Shown: positions 23,196-34,132 of the stretch, in pieces
Numbering within the stretch: position 1 is the stretch's first letter
How the letters are laid out: each line of letters opens with the position of its first letter
From: Bactericera cockerelli
Taxonomy: Eukaryota; Arthropoda; Insecta; Hemiptera; Triozidae
Length of the DNA: 64,000 nucleotides
Reading direction: 5' to 3'
Assembly: GCA_024516035.1 (NCBI GenBank)
Contig: CM044955.1
Span: 42,618,574 to 42,682,573 of the forward strand
Notes under the pieces: model-generated
The model's database searches: none
What the model was told of the DNA's origin: nothing
Seen by the model: the letters and a program-made list of their open reading frames with translations, nothing else
Translations under genes and position numbers: made by a program

Positions 23196-24969
23196 ATAAC
23201 AGACGGGTGGGTTAGTAGGTATTTTTTTTATTTATGAAAGACTAGTTATTTACCCATGCTTTACTAAAAAAAAAAAAAAAAAAACAAATGTATATGAACC
23301 ATGCCTTCATGCCTTTGGGCATGGTCGCACAGATTGGTGCAGACTTGTATATTGTACTTATTACAATAAAATTAGAAATTGGAAGCAACTTTGGTTTTGC
23401 GTCTGTCATTTGGCAACGGGCTAATTGCAATGCCAAGGGGCAATTGTCAGGAACTTGAAGGGATTTCAATAAAATTTTGTACACACAATATGTTGTCTCC
23501 TATACCTACCTATTGTATTGCAGACGATACCATTTTAAATTTATAAACTTCGTACTATATATTAGCGGGTCTTGGCAATAAAGACATTGCCCAATACCAA
23601 TAATTTTTTATCTAAATGCTTTTATATCTCGTGAACCGTAGGTCCGATTTTGATGAAACTTTGTAAGTGTGTGTCTAATAAAATTTTGCATACCTAGACT
23701 GTTTGTAATTTTTTACGGATAAACTATTTTTATATTTTGCGACCCAATACATGAGCAAATCGTGCATGGTTCAATTAATAATTATTTTGATTCTCTGAAG
23801 TTCAGTGGGAAAACTTGTCACTAGTAAAAATGGGAAAAAACTAGAAAAAAATCCCGCGATATTTAGTCACAAAATCATAGCCACCCAATTCTCCCTTGTG
23901 CTAAATCCGTGTTTGTTTTCATTCCTGATTCCATTATCCAGTTTCTCTTTCGTATTTCGCACTGGCATTTCGTAAGGTTTCTTCCTACTGTTCCTGTTTC
24001 AATGCTGATTATCTCACTTCAGTCTTCAGTCCTCTCCGTCTCTTCTTTTCTGCCTGCTGCCTGATTGCCTGGCAAGTGTACGAAGTGAAATCATCACATA
24101 TCACATTCAAACATAAATTCTCAATTTCAAAACCAGTGTTGGGTTTGGGAGTGCTTTGTTTCTTTTTTTGGGGAAAAGGAAAAATTTAATCTTTTTTGTT
24201 AAACAAAACTATAGAATACCAATCAGTAATGAAGTGTTTTTCTAGCATTTTAAGTTTATAGTGCAATTACATACCTTTAATTCTGATAATGGATACTGCG
24301 ACCATGGATATTATCTGAATACAAAAAGGAAATTCTGATTAAAATTTCTATACCAGCTTTTCCGTCTTTATGTAAGTAGTTCTTCAATTTAAATAGAATA
24401 ATCAGTTCCAGCTTAGAATCTTGTTTACCCACGATCTCTCCAGGCATTTCTATGACAAGTTCCATCATTATTTAATTGAGAGATTCAAGGTTTTTCAGTA
24501 GGCTATGCTGATAAACATGTCCTTTATTATTAATGATAAACTATGCTCTTGTTTGGAAATATTCCATTAAATTTGATCTCTAACTGCTAATGATAAATGA
24601 AAGACCTAGATTATTTCATAAAGAACTCATGGTACTCTCTGTACAGTAATCAAAAACATTTGATGCATTGATAGAGAGATCTATGATTCATACCTAAAAT
24701 GGAAGATAAGTCAATGATATGAAAAGATCTCAGTAATATTGAACAGGTAGATCATTAAGGATCAAAATGAACACAGTCAGTAAATTTAGTTAGTAATTAT
24801 TCAAATAATTGACTTTATCCTATGGTCACATCTTTAACAGCTACTGTTGTATTTTTTACAGTCAAACATTTCATACATATAAAGTATTATAGTGCTTCAT
24901 TGATACTGTCGGCTCAAGACAGGGTCTCCCATTACAAAATCATTTTAATACAGGATGTTTCTGTTAAGT

Positions 24970-24977
24970 TGCAACAT

Positions 24978-24980
<3 letters not shown>
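24970..24980 (+). repeat. LINE target-site duplication, left
   Basis: TGCAACATAAA, identical to 29799-29809. It directly abuts the 28-base T run (24981-25008) that is the element's poly(A) tail on the minus strand. Confidence 0.9.
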
Positions 24981-25012
<32 letters not shown>

Positions 25013-25289
25013 ATTTTTATTTACAATCTACAATTAATATAAGTATAAAATACAATTGTAATAAGTAAATTGGCTGAATTTGGGTAAAATGACATGAGAG
25101 AGGAATCATTCAGTAATGATACTCCCATTTTATATCAGACAAGCTGTTGATGTTATCCTCATCTCCATATGGGACAACGACCAATAGGTGGTGTACGTAA
25201 CACAGTAGTGTTACCCTCACAACCCGGGTCAGGTTGGCTCATCTGGAGTTGGGGAGTGTAATGGTTTAAAATATATATACAGTAACAAT

Positions 25290-27236
25290 CTATGAAATAA
25301 ATAGATCGGTGGGGTAAGTCCTCTTAAGTCTCTTGATAGTTGTGATGGGTTTTTCCAGTTCACGGATTAGTTCATTGGGGTGGTTAGGTATGCGTTTGTG
25401 GTAATTTTTTGGTCTGGTTTGGATTTCTTCTCTAATGAATGGTATTTTTAAATCTTCATGTAGTGTTCTATTAGAAACATAGTATGGTGCACCAACGATC
25501 TTTCTAAGAGTTTTAGATTGGAATCTCTGGATAATATTTATGTTTGATGGCTTGGCGCACCCCCATAGTTCTATCCCATACGTCCAAATTGGTTTGAGTG
25601 TCATTTTGTAGAGCAGTAGTTTGTTTTCTATGGATAGCTTGGAGTTTTGACCTATGAGCCAGAACATTTTTTTATGTTTTAAATCCATTTGAGTTCTTTT
25701 CATCTGGATATGGTGTTTCCACGTGAGCTTCGAATCAAGGTGAATACCAAGATATCTTACTTTGCTGTCTTGTGGAATCAGGGTATTATTGAGAGCTACA
25801 GGTGGGCAGACTGACTTCTTCAGAGTGAACGTGACGTGCACAGACTTGGTTTCATTCACTTTGATTCTCCATTTTTTCAGCCAGATTTGGAGACTATCCA
25901 GGTGCGTTTGGAGAGCATCTGAGGCTGCAGTGCTGTCTCTATGTTTGGCGAGGATGGCGGTGTCGTCTGCAAATGTTGCTATTGTTGTGTTGTTACTTAG
26001 TGGAAGATCATGAGTATACAGGGTGTACAGGAGAGGGCCTAGCACGCTCCCTTGCGGTACAGATGCAAATATCTGGCCATATTTTGACAGTGAATCTTTA
26101 AATTTGACACGGAAAAATCGGTTCTCTAGGTATGACTTTAGTAGTAGATAAAGTTGTTGGGGTAGGAGGTTTTTCAGCTTATATAGTAGCCCTGTATGCC
26201 ACACTTTGTCAAAAGCGGATTGTTGGTCCAAAAAGGCTGCCGAACAGAAGATCTTTTCTTCGAGTGATTGACCGATAATATTTACCACTCGGTGTACTTG
26301 TTGAATTGTTGAGTGGAGGTTTCGAAAACCAAACTGGTGGTTTGGCAATGCTTTTTGAATGGATTCCTCACTCAGTATTCTTTTCAGGATAAGTTTTTCA
26401 AACACCTTTGAGATTGTTGGTAGCAGGCTAATCCCACGGTATGACTTGACGTTATCCACAGGTTTGCCAGGTTTTTGGAGCATTATTATTTCAGCATACT
26501 TCCATGTGAGGGGCCAATACGAAAGTCTGAGCATGGCATTGAAGATGTGACATAAGAGTAAGACGGCCTTTTCAGGCAATTCCCGCAGAATTTTTCCGGT
26601 TATTTGGTCAAATCCAGGAGCTTTTCTCATTTTGCTAGATTTTACTGTGAAGCGGATATCAGCAGGTGTAATTGGTTTGATGGGAAGTGAAACTGGGCAT
26701 GGTGCATCGAGATATTCTAGTATTTGCACTTCATGTGTTTCTGAATCAATGTCAGCTGCTGGGAATGGTTTATACAGCTCTATAAGATAATCAGCAAAGA
26801 GATTGGATTTTTCGCTGTCTTCTTTTGCCCAGGATCCATCTGGTTTTCTTATGGGTGGTACTTTTTGTTGAGGTCGTTTAAGTTTTTTAGTTGGTTTCCA
26901 GAGGGAATTGTCTTTTGTGTTCAGGTTGATTAGGTAGTCTTCAAGAATTTCGTTATTTCTCTTTTTAAGTAGTTTTTGTAGTTGTCTTGTTTGTTTGTTT
27001 AATTTTCTTTTTTGATTTCTATCTCGTGTTTGTTGCCATATCCGTCTAGTCCTTCGTTTATCGGAAATAAGATCTGCTATTTCCTTCGGAACGTTGTTGG
27101 TTGTTTTTTTCTTTATAGAAATTGTAGGCGTGGCTCCATCAGCAGCCTGTTGTATTAGCTGAGTTATGTTATTTACAGCATCGTCTATGTCATCTGGGGT
27201 TTTCAGTTTTGTGTTGAGTGTTATATTTTCTTCCAA
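25290..27236 (-). CDS. LINE ORF2, reverse transcriptase part (after frameshift)
   Basis: An open frame of 648 residues from its first Met; the true frame extends upstream to the break at 27391. It is the reverse transcriptase for target-primed copying. Motifs in order: S-Y-R-G-I-S-L-L-P (265-273), Q-F-G-F-R (301-305), A-F-L-D-x4-F-D-K-V-W (334-346, first catalytic Asp), S-V-P-Q-G-S-V-L-G-P-L-L (392-403), F-A-D-D-T-A (422-427, catalytic Asp pair), and the thumb-like Y-L-G-I-H-L-D (495-501). The C-terminal region after about 550 has no RNase H that I can see, as is usual in jockey. The natural stop is at 25290. Confidence 0.93.
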   Translation of the reverse strand: MEENITLNTKLKTPDDIDDAVNNITQLIQQAADGATPTISIKKKTTNNVPKEIADLISDKRRTRRIWQQTRDRNQKRKLNKQTRQLQKLLKKRNNEILEDYLINLNTKDNSLWKPTKKLKRPQQKVPPIRKPDGSWAKEDSEKSNLFADYLIELYKPFPAADIDSETHEVQILEYLDAPCPVSLPIKPITPADIRFTVKSSKMRKAPGFDQITGKILRELPEKAVLLLCHIFNAMLRLSYWPLTWKYAEIIMLQKPGKPVDNVKSYRGISLLPTISKVFEKLILKRILSEESIQKALPNHQFGFRNLHSTIQQVHRVVNIIGQSLEEKIFCSAAFLDQQSAFDKVWHTGLLYKLKNLLPQQLYLLLKSYLENRFFRVKFKDSLSKYGQIFASVPQGSVLGPLLYTLYTHDLPLSNNTTIATFADDTAILAKHRDSTAASDALQTHLDSLQIWLKKWRIKVNETKSVHVTFTLKKSVCPPVALNNTLIPQDSKVRYLGIHLDSKLTWKHHIQMKRTQMDLKHKKMFWLIGQNSKLSIENKLLLYKMTLKPIWTYGIELWGCAKPSNINIIQRFQSKTLRKIVGAPYYVSNRTLHEDLKIPFIREEIQTRPKNYHKRIPNHPNELIRELEKPITTIKRLKRTYPTDLFIS

Positions 27237-27274
27237 AAATAATCTGAATCCTTCCCAGTCAGTTTTGTGTGATG

Positions 27275-27973
27275 TTAGGGAGATGCTGGTTGGTTTATGT
27301 ATAATGGTCGTTGAAAGTGTAAGTATGACAGGAGAGTGGTCAGATGAGAGGTCAAAGTTTGACTCAATTTGAGTATAGTTGCTAGATAAGTTTTTCGGAT
27401 GAAGAAGTCTAGGAGGTCAGGTCTTCGTTGTTCATCGCAGGGCCAATAAGTTGGTTCACCTGTGGATAAGTACGTAAAAGCATTCGTGCTTGTGGCCTTG
27501 TACAAGTTTCTCCCTTTTGTAGTAATCAGTCGTGAGCCCCAAAAAGTATGCTTGGCATTCCAGTCACCTCCGGCTATAAAACGTGAACCCAGAGTTGAAA
27601 AGAAATATTCAAATTCCTGTGAACTGATTGGATGGCGGGGAGGACAGTAGGTGGCGCTCAGAGTGATTGACAGAGGCAGGCTATCTAGTTTCACATTTGT
27701 TGCTTGTATTTTGTGGCTGGAGAAGGGAGGACATTCATGGTGTGGTATTGAATTCTTAACAAGAATGGCGGTGCCTCCGTGAGCGTTACCACTTGGATGG
27801 TTTGTGCTGTAGAGTTGGTAGTCAGGTATGTTGAGGTAAGTTAACTCGGTAAAGTGAGACTCTGAAATTAGAGCGACATCTATTTTTTGGGTTTGAAGGA
27901 ATATTTCTAGCTCATCTCTTTGTTGCACAAGGCCGTTTGAATTCCAGAGTAAAATCCTAACCGAGTTTATCAT
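27275..27973 (-). CDS. LINE ORF2, endonuclease part (before frameshift)
   Basis: The first 232 codons of ORF2, ending at a premature stop. It is the apurinic-type endonuclease that nicks the target DNA. Visible motifs are L-L-W-N-S-N-G (8-14), I-S-E-S-H with the catalytic Glu (36-40), T-Y-C-P-P (108-112), G-G-D-W-N-A-K-H (135-142) and R-R-P-D-L-L-D-F (183-190). The frame goes wrong after residue 193, at the five-T run 27391-27395 (AAAAA on the coding strand). The last endonuclease motif, S-D-H-S-P-V, is present in the next frame at about 27328-27345. One missing base therefore explains the break. Confidence 0.9.
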   Translation of the reverse strand: MINSVRILLWNSNGLVQQRDELEIFLQTQKIDVALISESHFTELTYLNIPDYQLYSTNHPSGNAHGGTAILVKNSIPHHECPPFSSHKIQATNVKLDSLPLSITLSATYCPPRHPISSQEFEYFFSTLGSRFIAGGDWNAKHTFWGSRLITTKGRNLYKATSTNAFTYLSTGEPTYWPCDEQRRPDLLDFFIRKTYLATILKLSQTLTSHLTTLLSYLHFQRPLYINQPASP

Positions 27974-29532
27974 TTTTGTACGAATTTTGTGACGACGGTG
28001 TTTAGTAAGTTCATTATCATGCTGTTTTGCTGCATGATTTGAGTGAACATAACTTTGAATTCTTGAAGGAATATTGAGAGGGAGATGTCTGTATTCACTT
28101 CTGAGGTGTTTTGATTATGTGCTGGTGGTTGACTTTGAGGTACATTATTTATGTTTGATCTGAGTGCTTGGGCATAGCTGACATTTTGATTGGCAGGTCT
28201 TATTTGCTGGGGGTTCATTTGAGTCTGAGTGTTAGTTGGCTGTGCTGTTCTGGCATTGTTGCGCAAGTTTTGTAAGTCTTTGTAGACTCTACATCCTTTA
28301 TAGTTAGATGGGTGGGAGCCTTCACACAAAGCGCAGGTGGCTGGGGTGTCTCTTGTTTTTGTACAGGTTACAGAGCTATGTGGACCACCACATTTGACAC
28401 AGGCGTAGGGATGTGTACAGTAAGCTTTTGTGTGTCCATAGTTCTGACATCTTGTACATTGAGGGACGGACTTGATTTTCCTCGGGGGCTCGACTGTTAT
28501 TTTCATATGCATGAAGTACTGAAGATCGAATATCTTTTTGTTGTCATCTCCTGGCTCGAGATCAATGAAAAACAGGTTCAGTGGGTCTCTGGTTTTTCGT
28601 TGCAGCACGTTGGCAACATTTCTTACTTTGTATCCAAGTTGTTGCAACTCTTCTTTGATGTCATTGGTTGGGACGGAGTGGTGTATGTGGCGTAAAACAA
28701 CTCTGTAGGCTTTATCCTGCTTGGCCTGGTAGGTGTGGAACACAACATTATGTGCACGCAGATAGGAAACTAATGACCTGTAGGCTTCTATTGTCTTTGG
28801 GTTTATTTTCACTACATCATTAGCCAATGATCTACATACGTAGTCTTCTTGTTTTAAAACAGTGAGAACAGTTACAACCATTTGCTGGTAGTTGACTACT
28901 CCTTGTATAAATACTGGTGGTGGTTTGGGATCAGCCTTGTTATTGCTGACAGGAGGGCTTGATGATATGTTGTTGGTGTTTCTGGATTGCTGATTGCTTG
29001 CATTGTTAGGTTCAGGAAGTTCATCATCTTCAAAATCGTCATCTACAGCGATAGGCTCATACTGCGACGGTGTTATCAGGGGCCGCGAGTCATTGTAGGG
29101 TTGGTATCTCTTGAGCTTGAGTCTGAGGGATGGGGAAGTGTCAGAGGCATCCTTTTTTCTTTTATTTCTGCCGACAACTTGCCAGCTGATGTTTGAGGGT
29201 GCATGGTTCAATGGATCAGTTGGAAGATGTGGGTTAGATATGTGTGCATTTTGAGAGTGTACTTGGTTAGTGAAGATTGAGGGGTTGGATTGGTGTTGCT
29301 CGATTGCAGATTGGAAGAGTGGGGAGTTGGTTGGGTTACCACAATTGTTCAGTTGGTAGAGGTTGGTTTGAGTCAGACACGGGGTTGATGCTGAGTGTTG
29401 TTGGTAGATAGCTGGTATGGATGAGATGTTTCCCGTTTGGGTGGTGGTGACTGTAGTGGTGCCTATAGTGAAGGCAGAACTACATGATACAGGTAGACCA
29501 GTCACTGGGTCCATAGTTAAGTCATTGGTCAC
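27970..29532 (-). CDS. LINE ORF1, gag-like nucleic-acid-binding protein
   Basis: A 520-residue open frame. The N-terminal half is rich in Asn, Gln, Ser, Thr and Pro and looks unstructured. A basic patch (GRNKRKKD) is at about 121-128 and an acidic patch at 164-172. Residues about 265-350 resemble the domain that precedes the zinc knuckles in jockey gag proteins. Three knuckles follow: C-x2-C-x4-H-x4-C at about 359-372, C-x2-C-x3-H-x5-C at about 378-390, and a third at about 400-414. The protein is expected to bind element RNA and form the ribonucleoprotein. The TGA overlaps the ORF2 start as ATGA, suggesting ORF2 is translated by termination and re-initiation. The frame is intact. Confidence 0.9.
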   Translation of the reverse strand: MTNDLTMDPVTGLPVSCSSAFTIGTTTVTTTQTGNISSIPAIYQQHSASTPCLTQTNLYQLNNCGNPTNSPLFQSAIEQHQSNPSIFTNQVHSQNAHISNPHLPTDPLNHAPSNISWQVVGRNKRKKDASDTSPSLRLKLKRYQPYNDSRPLITPSQYEPIAVDDDFEDDELPEPNNASNQQSRNTNNISSSPPVSNNKADPKPPPVFIQGVVNYQQMVVTVLTVLKQEDYVCRSLANDVVKINPKTIEAYRSLVSYLRAHNVVFHTYQAKQDKAYRVVLRHIHHSVPTNDIKEELQQLGYKVRNVANVLQRKTRDPLNLFFIDLEPGDDNKKIFDLQYFMHMKITVEPPRKIKSVPQCTRCQNYGHTKAYCTHPYACVKCGGPHSSVTCTKTRDTPATCALCEGSHPSNYKGCRVYKDLQNLRNNARTAQPTNTQTQMNPQQIRPANQNVSYAQALRSNINNVPQSQPPAHNQNTSEVNTDISLSIFLQEFKVMFTQIMQQNSMIMNLLNTVVTKFVQK

Positions 29533-29798
29533 TCGTCAGTTTGATGGTCTCACTTTTTACTACACCCGTGAATGGGATAGTAATAAAGGTGGACTGTTAG
29601 AGTCTCCCCCTATCACTGCTACTACAGTACCAAAGCACTAGGCTTTGATACTGCAATAGGTAAATGTAGGTACAAGTCACTGATAAGGAAAAAGTTCACT
29701 TTATTGTCAATAGAGAAATTAATAAGAAATTAATTTTAATTTAATTCGAAAATATTTCGTAGATAAGCAGGTGTCACATACAGAGGTGTGATGTTGAC

Positions 29799-29809
29799 TG
29801 CAACATAAA
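29799..29809 (+). repeat. LINE target-site duplication, right
   Basis: TGCAACATAAA, identical to 24970-24980. It fixes the LINE 5' boundary at 29798. Confidence 0.9.
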
Positions 29810-32311
29810 AATATGGTGAATTTTACATGTCAAAAAGTCAAGTACCCGTTATTTAGTTGATGCTCCTGAGAGCCAGCACAAGCACATGAAAAAATATTGT
29901 TTCTCGTAGTGGAATTGTTTTTTGTCTCTTTTTTTTGTGCTTGGCTCAAAGGTCCTCTTCACAAAATTTAATACAGCTAATGATCAACAACATCAAAAAA
30001 TACATCATTAGATGACAAAAACATATTACTGCAAGCTTGCATTGAGACATAAAATAACAAAAATACTGTGACATGTAAATTCACTACAGGAGTAAAAAAG
30101 AGTGATTTTTTTGTCAAACAATTTTTATTATTATATCATCACATGCTTGAATCATGTTACACAACTCATTAAACACTTGCTGTAGTAAGTTTCCAAAATA
30201 GATTAAAACATCCTCAGCCATGTTTTTCATGTGTAAGAGTATATGAGTCTTTTAGGATCCCATTAAATTATCATAGCTAAAGTATATTCTACAAATGTAT
30301 TTTATAGACTTAAAGCACCTTCTTGAGAAGGTAAACGGTTAAGAAGAATATTATATTGTTTATTAAAAATATTACTAATAGATTGCAAACAGAGATAAGC
30401 AAGGTCAGCTGGTCAGCAAGGTGTTTTCAGACATGAGACTCATGAGAGATTATGTTGAGTCTTGCAATAAATAAAAGTCAGCTTCATAATCAAAACATTA
30501 AATGTTTAGGAAATGTGTACTTCATTAATAATAGAAGACTATAAAGTTACCAAGTAGGTTGATAAAAAAAGAACTTGATCTCCAAAGTATATAAGTTGCA
30601 GCTAAATGTTTTATTTACCTATACTAAACAAATTTATTTTCATGAAGTTGTATGCACAATTCAATTTTACCATGCTCAATATTTTAATTGTTAAAAGCCA
30701 ACCCAATGATCAGTGTTTCAAGTCTCAAGCACAGCTAATTCTGGCAAGGTTTGCTAAGGTTAGGGTTGGAGCAATAGTGACAAACCTAATTCTTCTGATT
30801 AACACGTTGTAACTATGATATGGTATGTATCATTTCCCTTTTGTAATGTTTACACTTGTTAATGGCTTTCTTGTTAATAAACAACATCAGCCAAGTTTTA
30901 TCTTTGAATACCTATAGATAAAATATGTACTTCTATGACATATTTCCGGGGAGAAATTTATTATTAAGATTATCAATAATTTCTTTATTTGCCATCCAAG
31001 ATAGCTGATCAAGGTAGCAAGATAGCTTATTAACAGCTATCAAGGATGATACCTACCTAACCAATTATTTCATGATGATGCCTTCATGTTATTCTGTTAC
31101 CTACCTTTTGAGTTGCCTACTCTTACTTGTGTACCACCTAACCAACTGTAAATTCCAGTACAAAGTTTAGTGTAAGCATATTAGGGGCCAAATTATAAAA
31201 CAGAATAAAATATCTAGGATATTTTGTTAATCCAAGTCACTATCTCTTTACAACTGATATAAATGTGCTGTGTTTGTTTGCAAATCCCACCAGGAGGTGT
31301 GTTAGGGATTAGTGTATCATTAGTTAATGTAATCCTGTTTCATAATTCTGGTCTAAGACTAAACCTGAATTATTGGGAATTTCTCCTTAATCTAGCATCG
31401 CCCCTTATTTTTTGCTAGTACATATTAATTACTGAAGAAATCCAGAAATGAAACAGTGAAAAAATAGGTACATACAATAGAGATATTTTTTTGGGAACAA
31501 ATATTCGCCCCGAGTAAGAATCGAACCCGAGGCAGTCGCTCAGAAATGGGAAAACATACTATCCTTTTGTGTGAACTAGGCTGTCAAACTGCAGTTTTCA
31601 TCTGTATAATAGGATCTGTGTGAATTGGAAGCTGGGGAGTGAGCGCAGAGCAAATTTCCCGTGGCTCTGTATGAGCGAGAAGAAGAGAACTTCCGGTGGC
31701 TCTATTGACAGGAGGGAATGAAATGAGCGACAATGACTAATGAGGAATATGGTAATTGAGGCGTGTGAGTATACAACATAATGGGGCCACTGGTATTGTC
31801 ATAATGCAAGCAGTCTTAGGTGCAGTACGTGTTACATGGCCGAAAAAAATGTCAGAAAAGGCCTCCTTTTGTCTTTTGTTTGTTTGTTTTTTTTTTGTTT
31901 AGCGTCTCTATAACATCTCAGATAGTAAGATACCTTCCAGAGTTATGGAGAAAGATAGAGCTTGTTATTTCTTTTATTGACAAATTTTAGTGGGTAGCAT
32001 CGACATTATGAGTAAGTTATCCGAGACAGGCTTTTACCCTTTTTTCGCAAGCAAGAGAAGATCTTATATTTACTGGTGTATTCAACATGCCATCCACCCT
32101 ATCTTCCCGTGTAATCAGTATAAACAGAAAAGTGAGAAGTTGCACTAGATTTACATGAATATCAGAACATACCTGGACAGCTGTTTCGGTAACTACTCGT
32201 AGCTGTGTAATGTAACTCTACGTACGGTTTGGTTTGAAATATGTAGTAGGTACTTGGGACAAAATTCGCTTCACTTCATGTGAGATTTTTTTGTTCTTGG
32301 AGTGTCAAAGT
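29810..32311. other. Intergenic, no gene recognised
   Basis: AT-rich sequence with short chance frames. The only feature is a B-box-like remnant of a tRNA-derived SINE on the minus strand near 31505-31545 (GAGTAAGAATCGAACCCGAG). Confidence 0.5.
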
Positions 32312-32518
32312 GCACCGGTTGTCAAGTGGTTAACGCGCTAGACTGGAAATCCAGGTAGCGTAGGGATCCGTTGGTTCGAATCCCACCCTGAACATAAATT
32401 GTTCCTCATTCATTTGAGTTTGTGACCGCATAATAATAAGACTCAGGCGGTTAGAAAATACTTTGAGCATTAACCTCGCCTGGTGGTTACCTTCCACCAA
32501 AGAGTGTTATTATTATTG
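32312..32518 (+). repeat. tRNA-derived SINE (family B), full length
   Basis: The head GTCAAGTGGTTAACGCGCTA, then GACTGGAAATCCAGG (anticodon-arm-like), then TTGGTTCGAATCCCACCC, resembles a serine-type tRNA. The body contains AATAATAAGACTCAGGCGGT and GAGCATTAACCTCGCCTGGT, with an (ATT)n end. Other copies: 7175-7350, 52797-53012 and 59482-59560, all on the minus strand. Confidence 0.88.
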
Positions 32519-33327
32519 AACTAAAATGATCTTAAAATTGCAAAGCTATGCTCGTTTTCGAATTGAATTGTTGGATAGTAAAAAAAGCGACCAATATTTT
32601 ATGTTCCTTACACTAATTAGACGGAGACAATTGAAAAAAAACTGTTGAAAATACAATTTTTTTGCTTATAACTTCAAAAATACCTTTTTTTAACCCTATT
32701 CCCTGAATGAGCGGAAAGTTCATCAAAAAAATGTTCATTCGTGCTACTAATTATTGGTAAAATGCACGCACATTACTAATCACTAAGGGACTAGCTAGAG
32801 GCTTGATCACTTGGTCAGTCTATCTACTTGTGTCTTCTAAATCTACATAATATGCTGAGTCAAACAGAATGCTGTAACACCTAGTAAACCACACTGATGA
32901 TTTCATTTGAAACCAGCTGTTGACTCGATGTCTCATCAGGCGCTAGGCTTATTATCAAGTGTCACGGTTATTGCCCGGACTATAGCCTAAGGCTCAGAGA
33001 TGTCCGAGTAACATCCGTGCCTGGCCATTACATAAACTTTCATGTGGGAACTTCCGTATTAACTAGTTATCTATACACTATCTCATCTCTGTGTGCTCCT
33101 ATATCGCTATAGTGTGTGATAATTGTGATATAGTAGCATGCTGGTCTGTCTGTGTGTGGTACATTTCGTACAGGAGCAAGGCTCAGTGCTTTGGGATTTT
33201 TCCCAGATATGTGAGAAACACTTGATCTTTTTGGCAAGAAACTCCTGTTTCCGATTTATTATGTTTTGAAAGTGAAATATACTCAAACGTACTATTGGAG
33301 AAACTCCTATGTGTATCATTGATTTAT

Positions 33328-33399
33328 ATTATTGAGATAGAAGATATATTACACAGTGATTAAATAATCACTGTGTAATATATCTTCTATCTCAATAAT
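33328..33399. repeat. Perfect 72-bp palindrome
   Basis: Arms of 35 bp (33328-33362 and 33365-33399), perfectly complementary with a 2-base loop. The central part is CAGTGATTA-AA-TAATCACTG. It could form a cruciform or hairpin. There are no flanking repeats and no gene nearby. Confidence 0.97.
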
Positions 33400-33989
33400 T
33401 ATTATTCAACACTTCTTTTATTTATAAACAAATCATATAGCGAAAAACATAAATTTAATCATAAAAAAAGAGATTGCACCTAAAAATAATCAAATTAGAA
33501 ATGATATACTTACACAAAAACAATAGTTATGTTTGTAAATCCGTGGCGGAGTTATTAATGCCTTGGCATGAAAATAAATCAGCTGCTTCTTCTCTAGAGT
33601 TTTTAGACGCTTGTGATGGCAAATAGATTCTTCCTTGGATAAAATTTAAAATGAACGAAGGCATGGCCGGACGGCCATGGTGGATATATTGGTTCAGGTA
33701 GGGTTCGATTCTCATCGAAATTTCGACTTTGTTACGGTTTTGGCTGTGGTATTGGTAACAAAAACCCTAATAGCACTAGATTGAGAAACAAAGATTTGAG
33801 ATTTACACTTTGAGATTTGTAAATAGATGTATTTTTTCAAATTATACAACTTTTTAGTTTTCTGTCCATGAGCAATTATTATTATTATCATGTAGATATG
33901 TATAATGCAGGTGCTGAACGTATATGGCGAAACCCAAGACAAGAAAACAGTTGTAAACAGTATTTAACTAATGTACTTGGGAAATCCAT

Positions 33990-34132
33990 AAAGTTAAAGT
34001 CATCAGATTTGTAATATCAAAAGAGTGATGTCACAATGACTCAACCCCGCCTTATTAAAATGCGGAATGCTAGGGACTCAAACTAACGACCTCCTAGTTT
34101 CAAGTCCGCTACCCTATCAATCGAGCTACCGA
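33990..34132 (-). repeat. tRNA-derived SINE (family C), diverged
   Basis: The minus strand reads CTCGATTGATAGGGTAGCGG, ACTTGAAACTAGGAGGTCGT and TAGTTTGAGTCCC (B-box-like), then the family body with TGATGTCACAATGACTCAA on the plus strand. Related to 38644-38772, 47235-47375, 61727-61870 and 63385-63535. Confidence 0.7.

Larger units (their letters stand above)
18147..24969. other. Intergenic, repeat-rich
   Basis: No gene could be supported. 5S-derived SINE pieces cluster at 18183-19852. 19853-20955 holds one 64-codon frame (20416-20610) with balanced composition but no known motif. 20960-21680 and 22970-23700 contain interspersed-repeat material with a phrase typical of such repeats in insects (GTGAACCGTAGGTCCGATTT). 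21255-22965 and 23700-24969 show only AT-rich DNA with T runs. Confidence 0.5.
24981..29798 (-). mobile_element. Jockey-type non-LTR retrotransposon, essentially full length
   Basis: A 4.8-kb LINE bounded by an 11-bp target-site duplication (TGCAACATAAA). From its 5' end it has a 5' UTR of about 266 bases (29533-29798), ORF1 (29532-27970), ORF2 (27973-25290, one frameshift), a 3' UTR and an A28 tail (25008-24981). ORF1 and ORF2 overlap in ATGA. The gag with three CCHC-type knuckles and the endonuclease-RT order are those of the jockey group. Matching target-site duplications and only one frame break mean a recent insertion. If the missing A is an assembly error, the copy could be active. Assignment to jockey is from recognised motifs, not a phylogeny. 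Confidence 0.9.

Noticed and set aside
28312..28695. 127-codon plus-strand ORF
   Set aside because: Antisense shadow of LINE ORF1, which is intact on the minus strand with zinc knuckles.
32312..32400. Possible functional tRNA genes (also 7619, 50935, 57068, 61727)
   Set aside because: A and B boxes are present, but acceptor stems do not pair and each is joined to a family-specific tail, so they are SINE heads.
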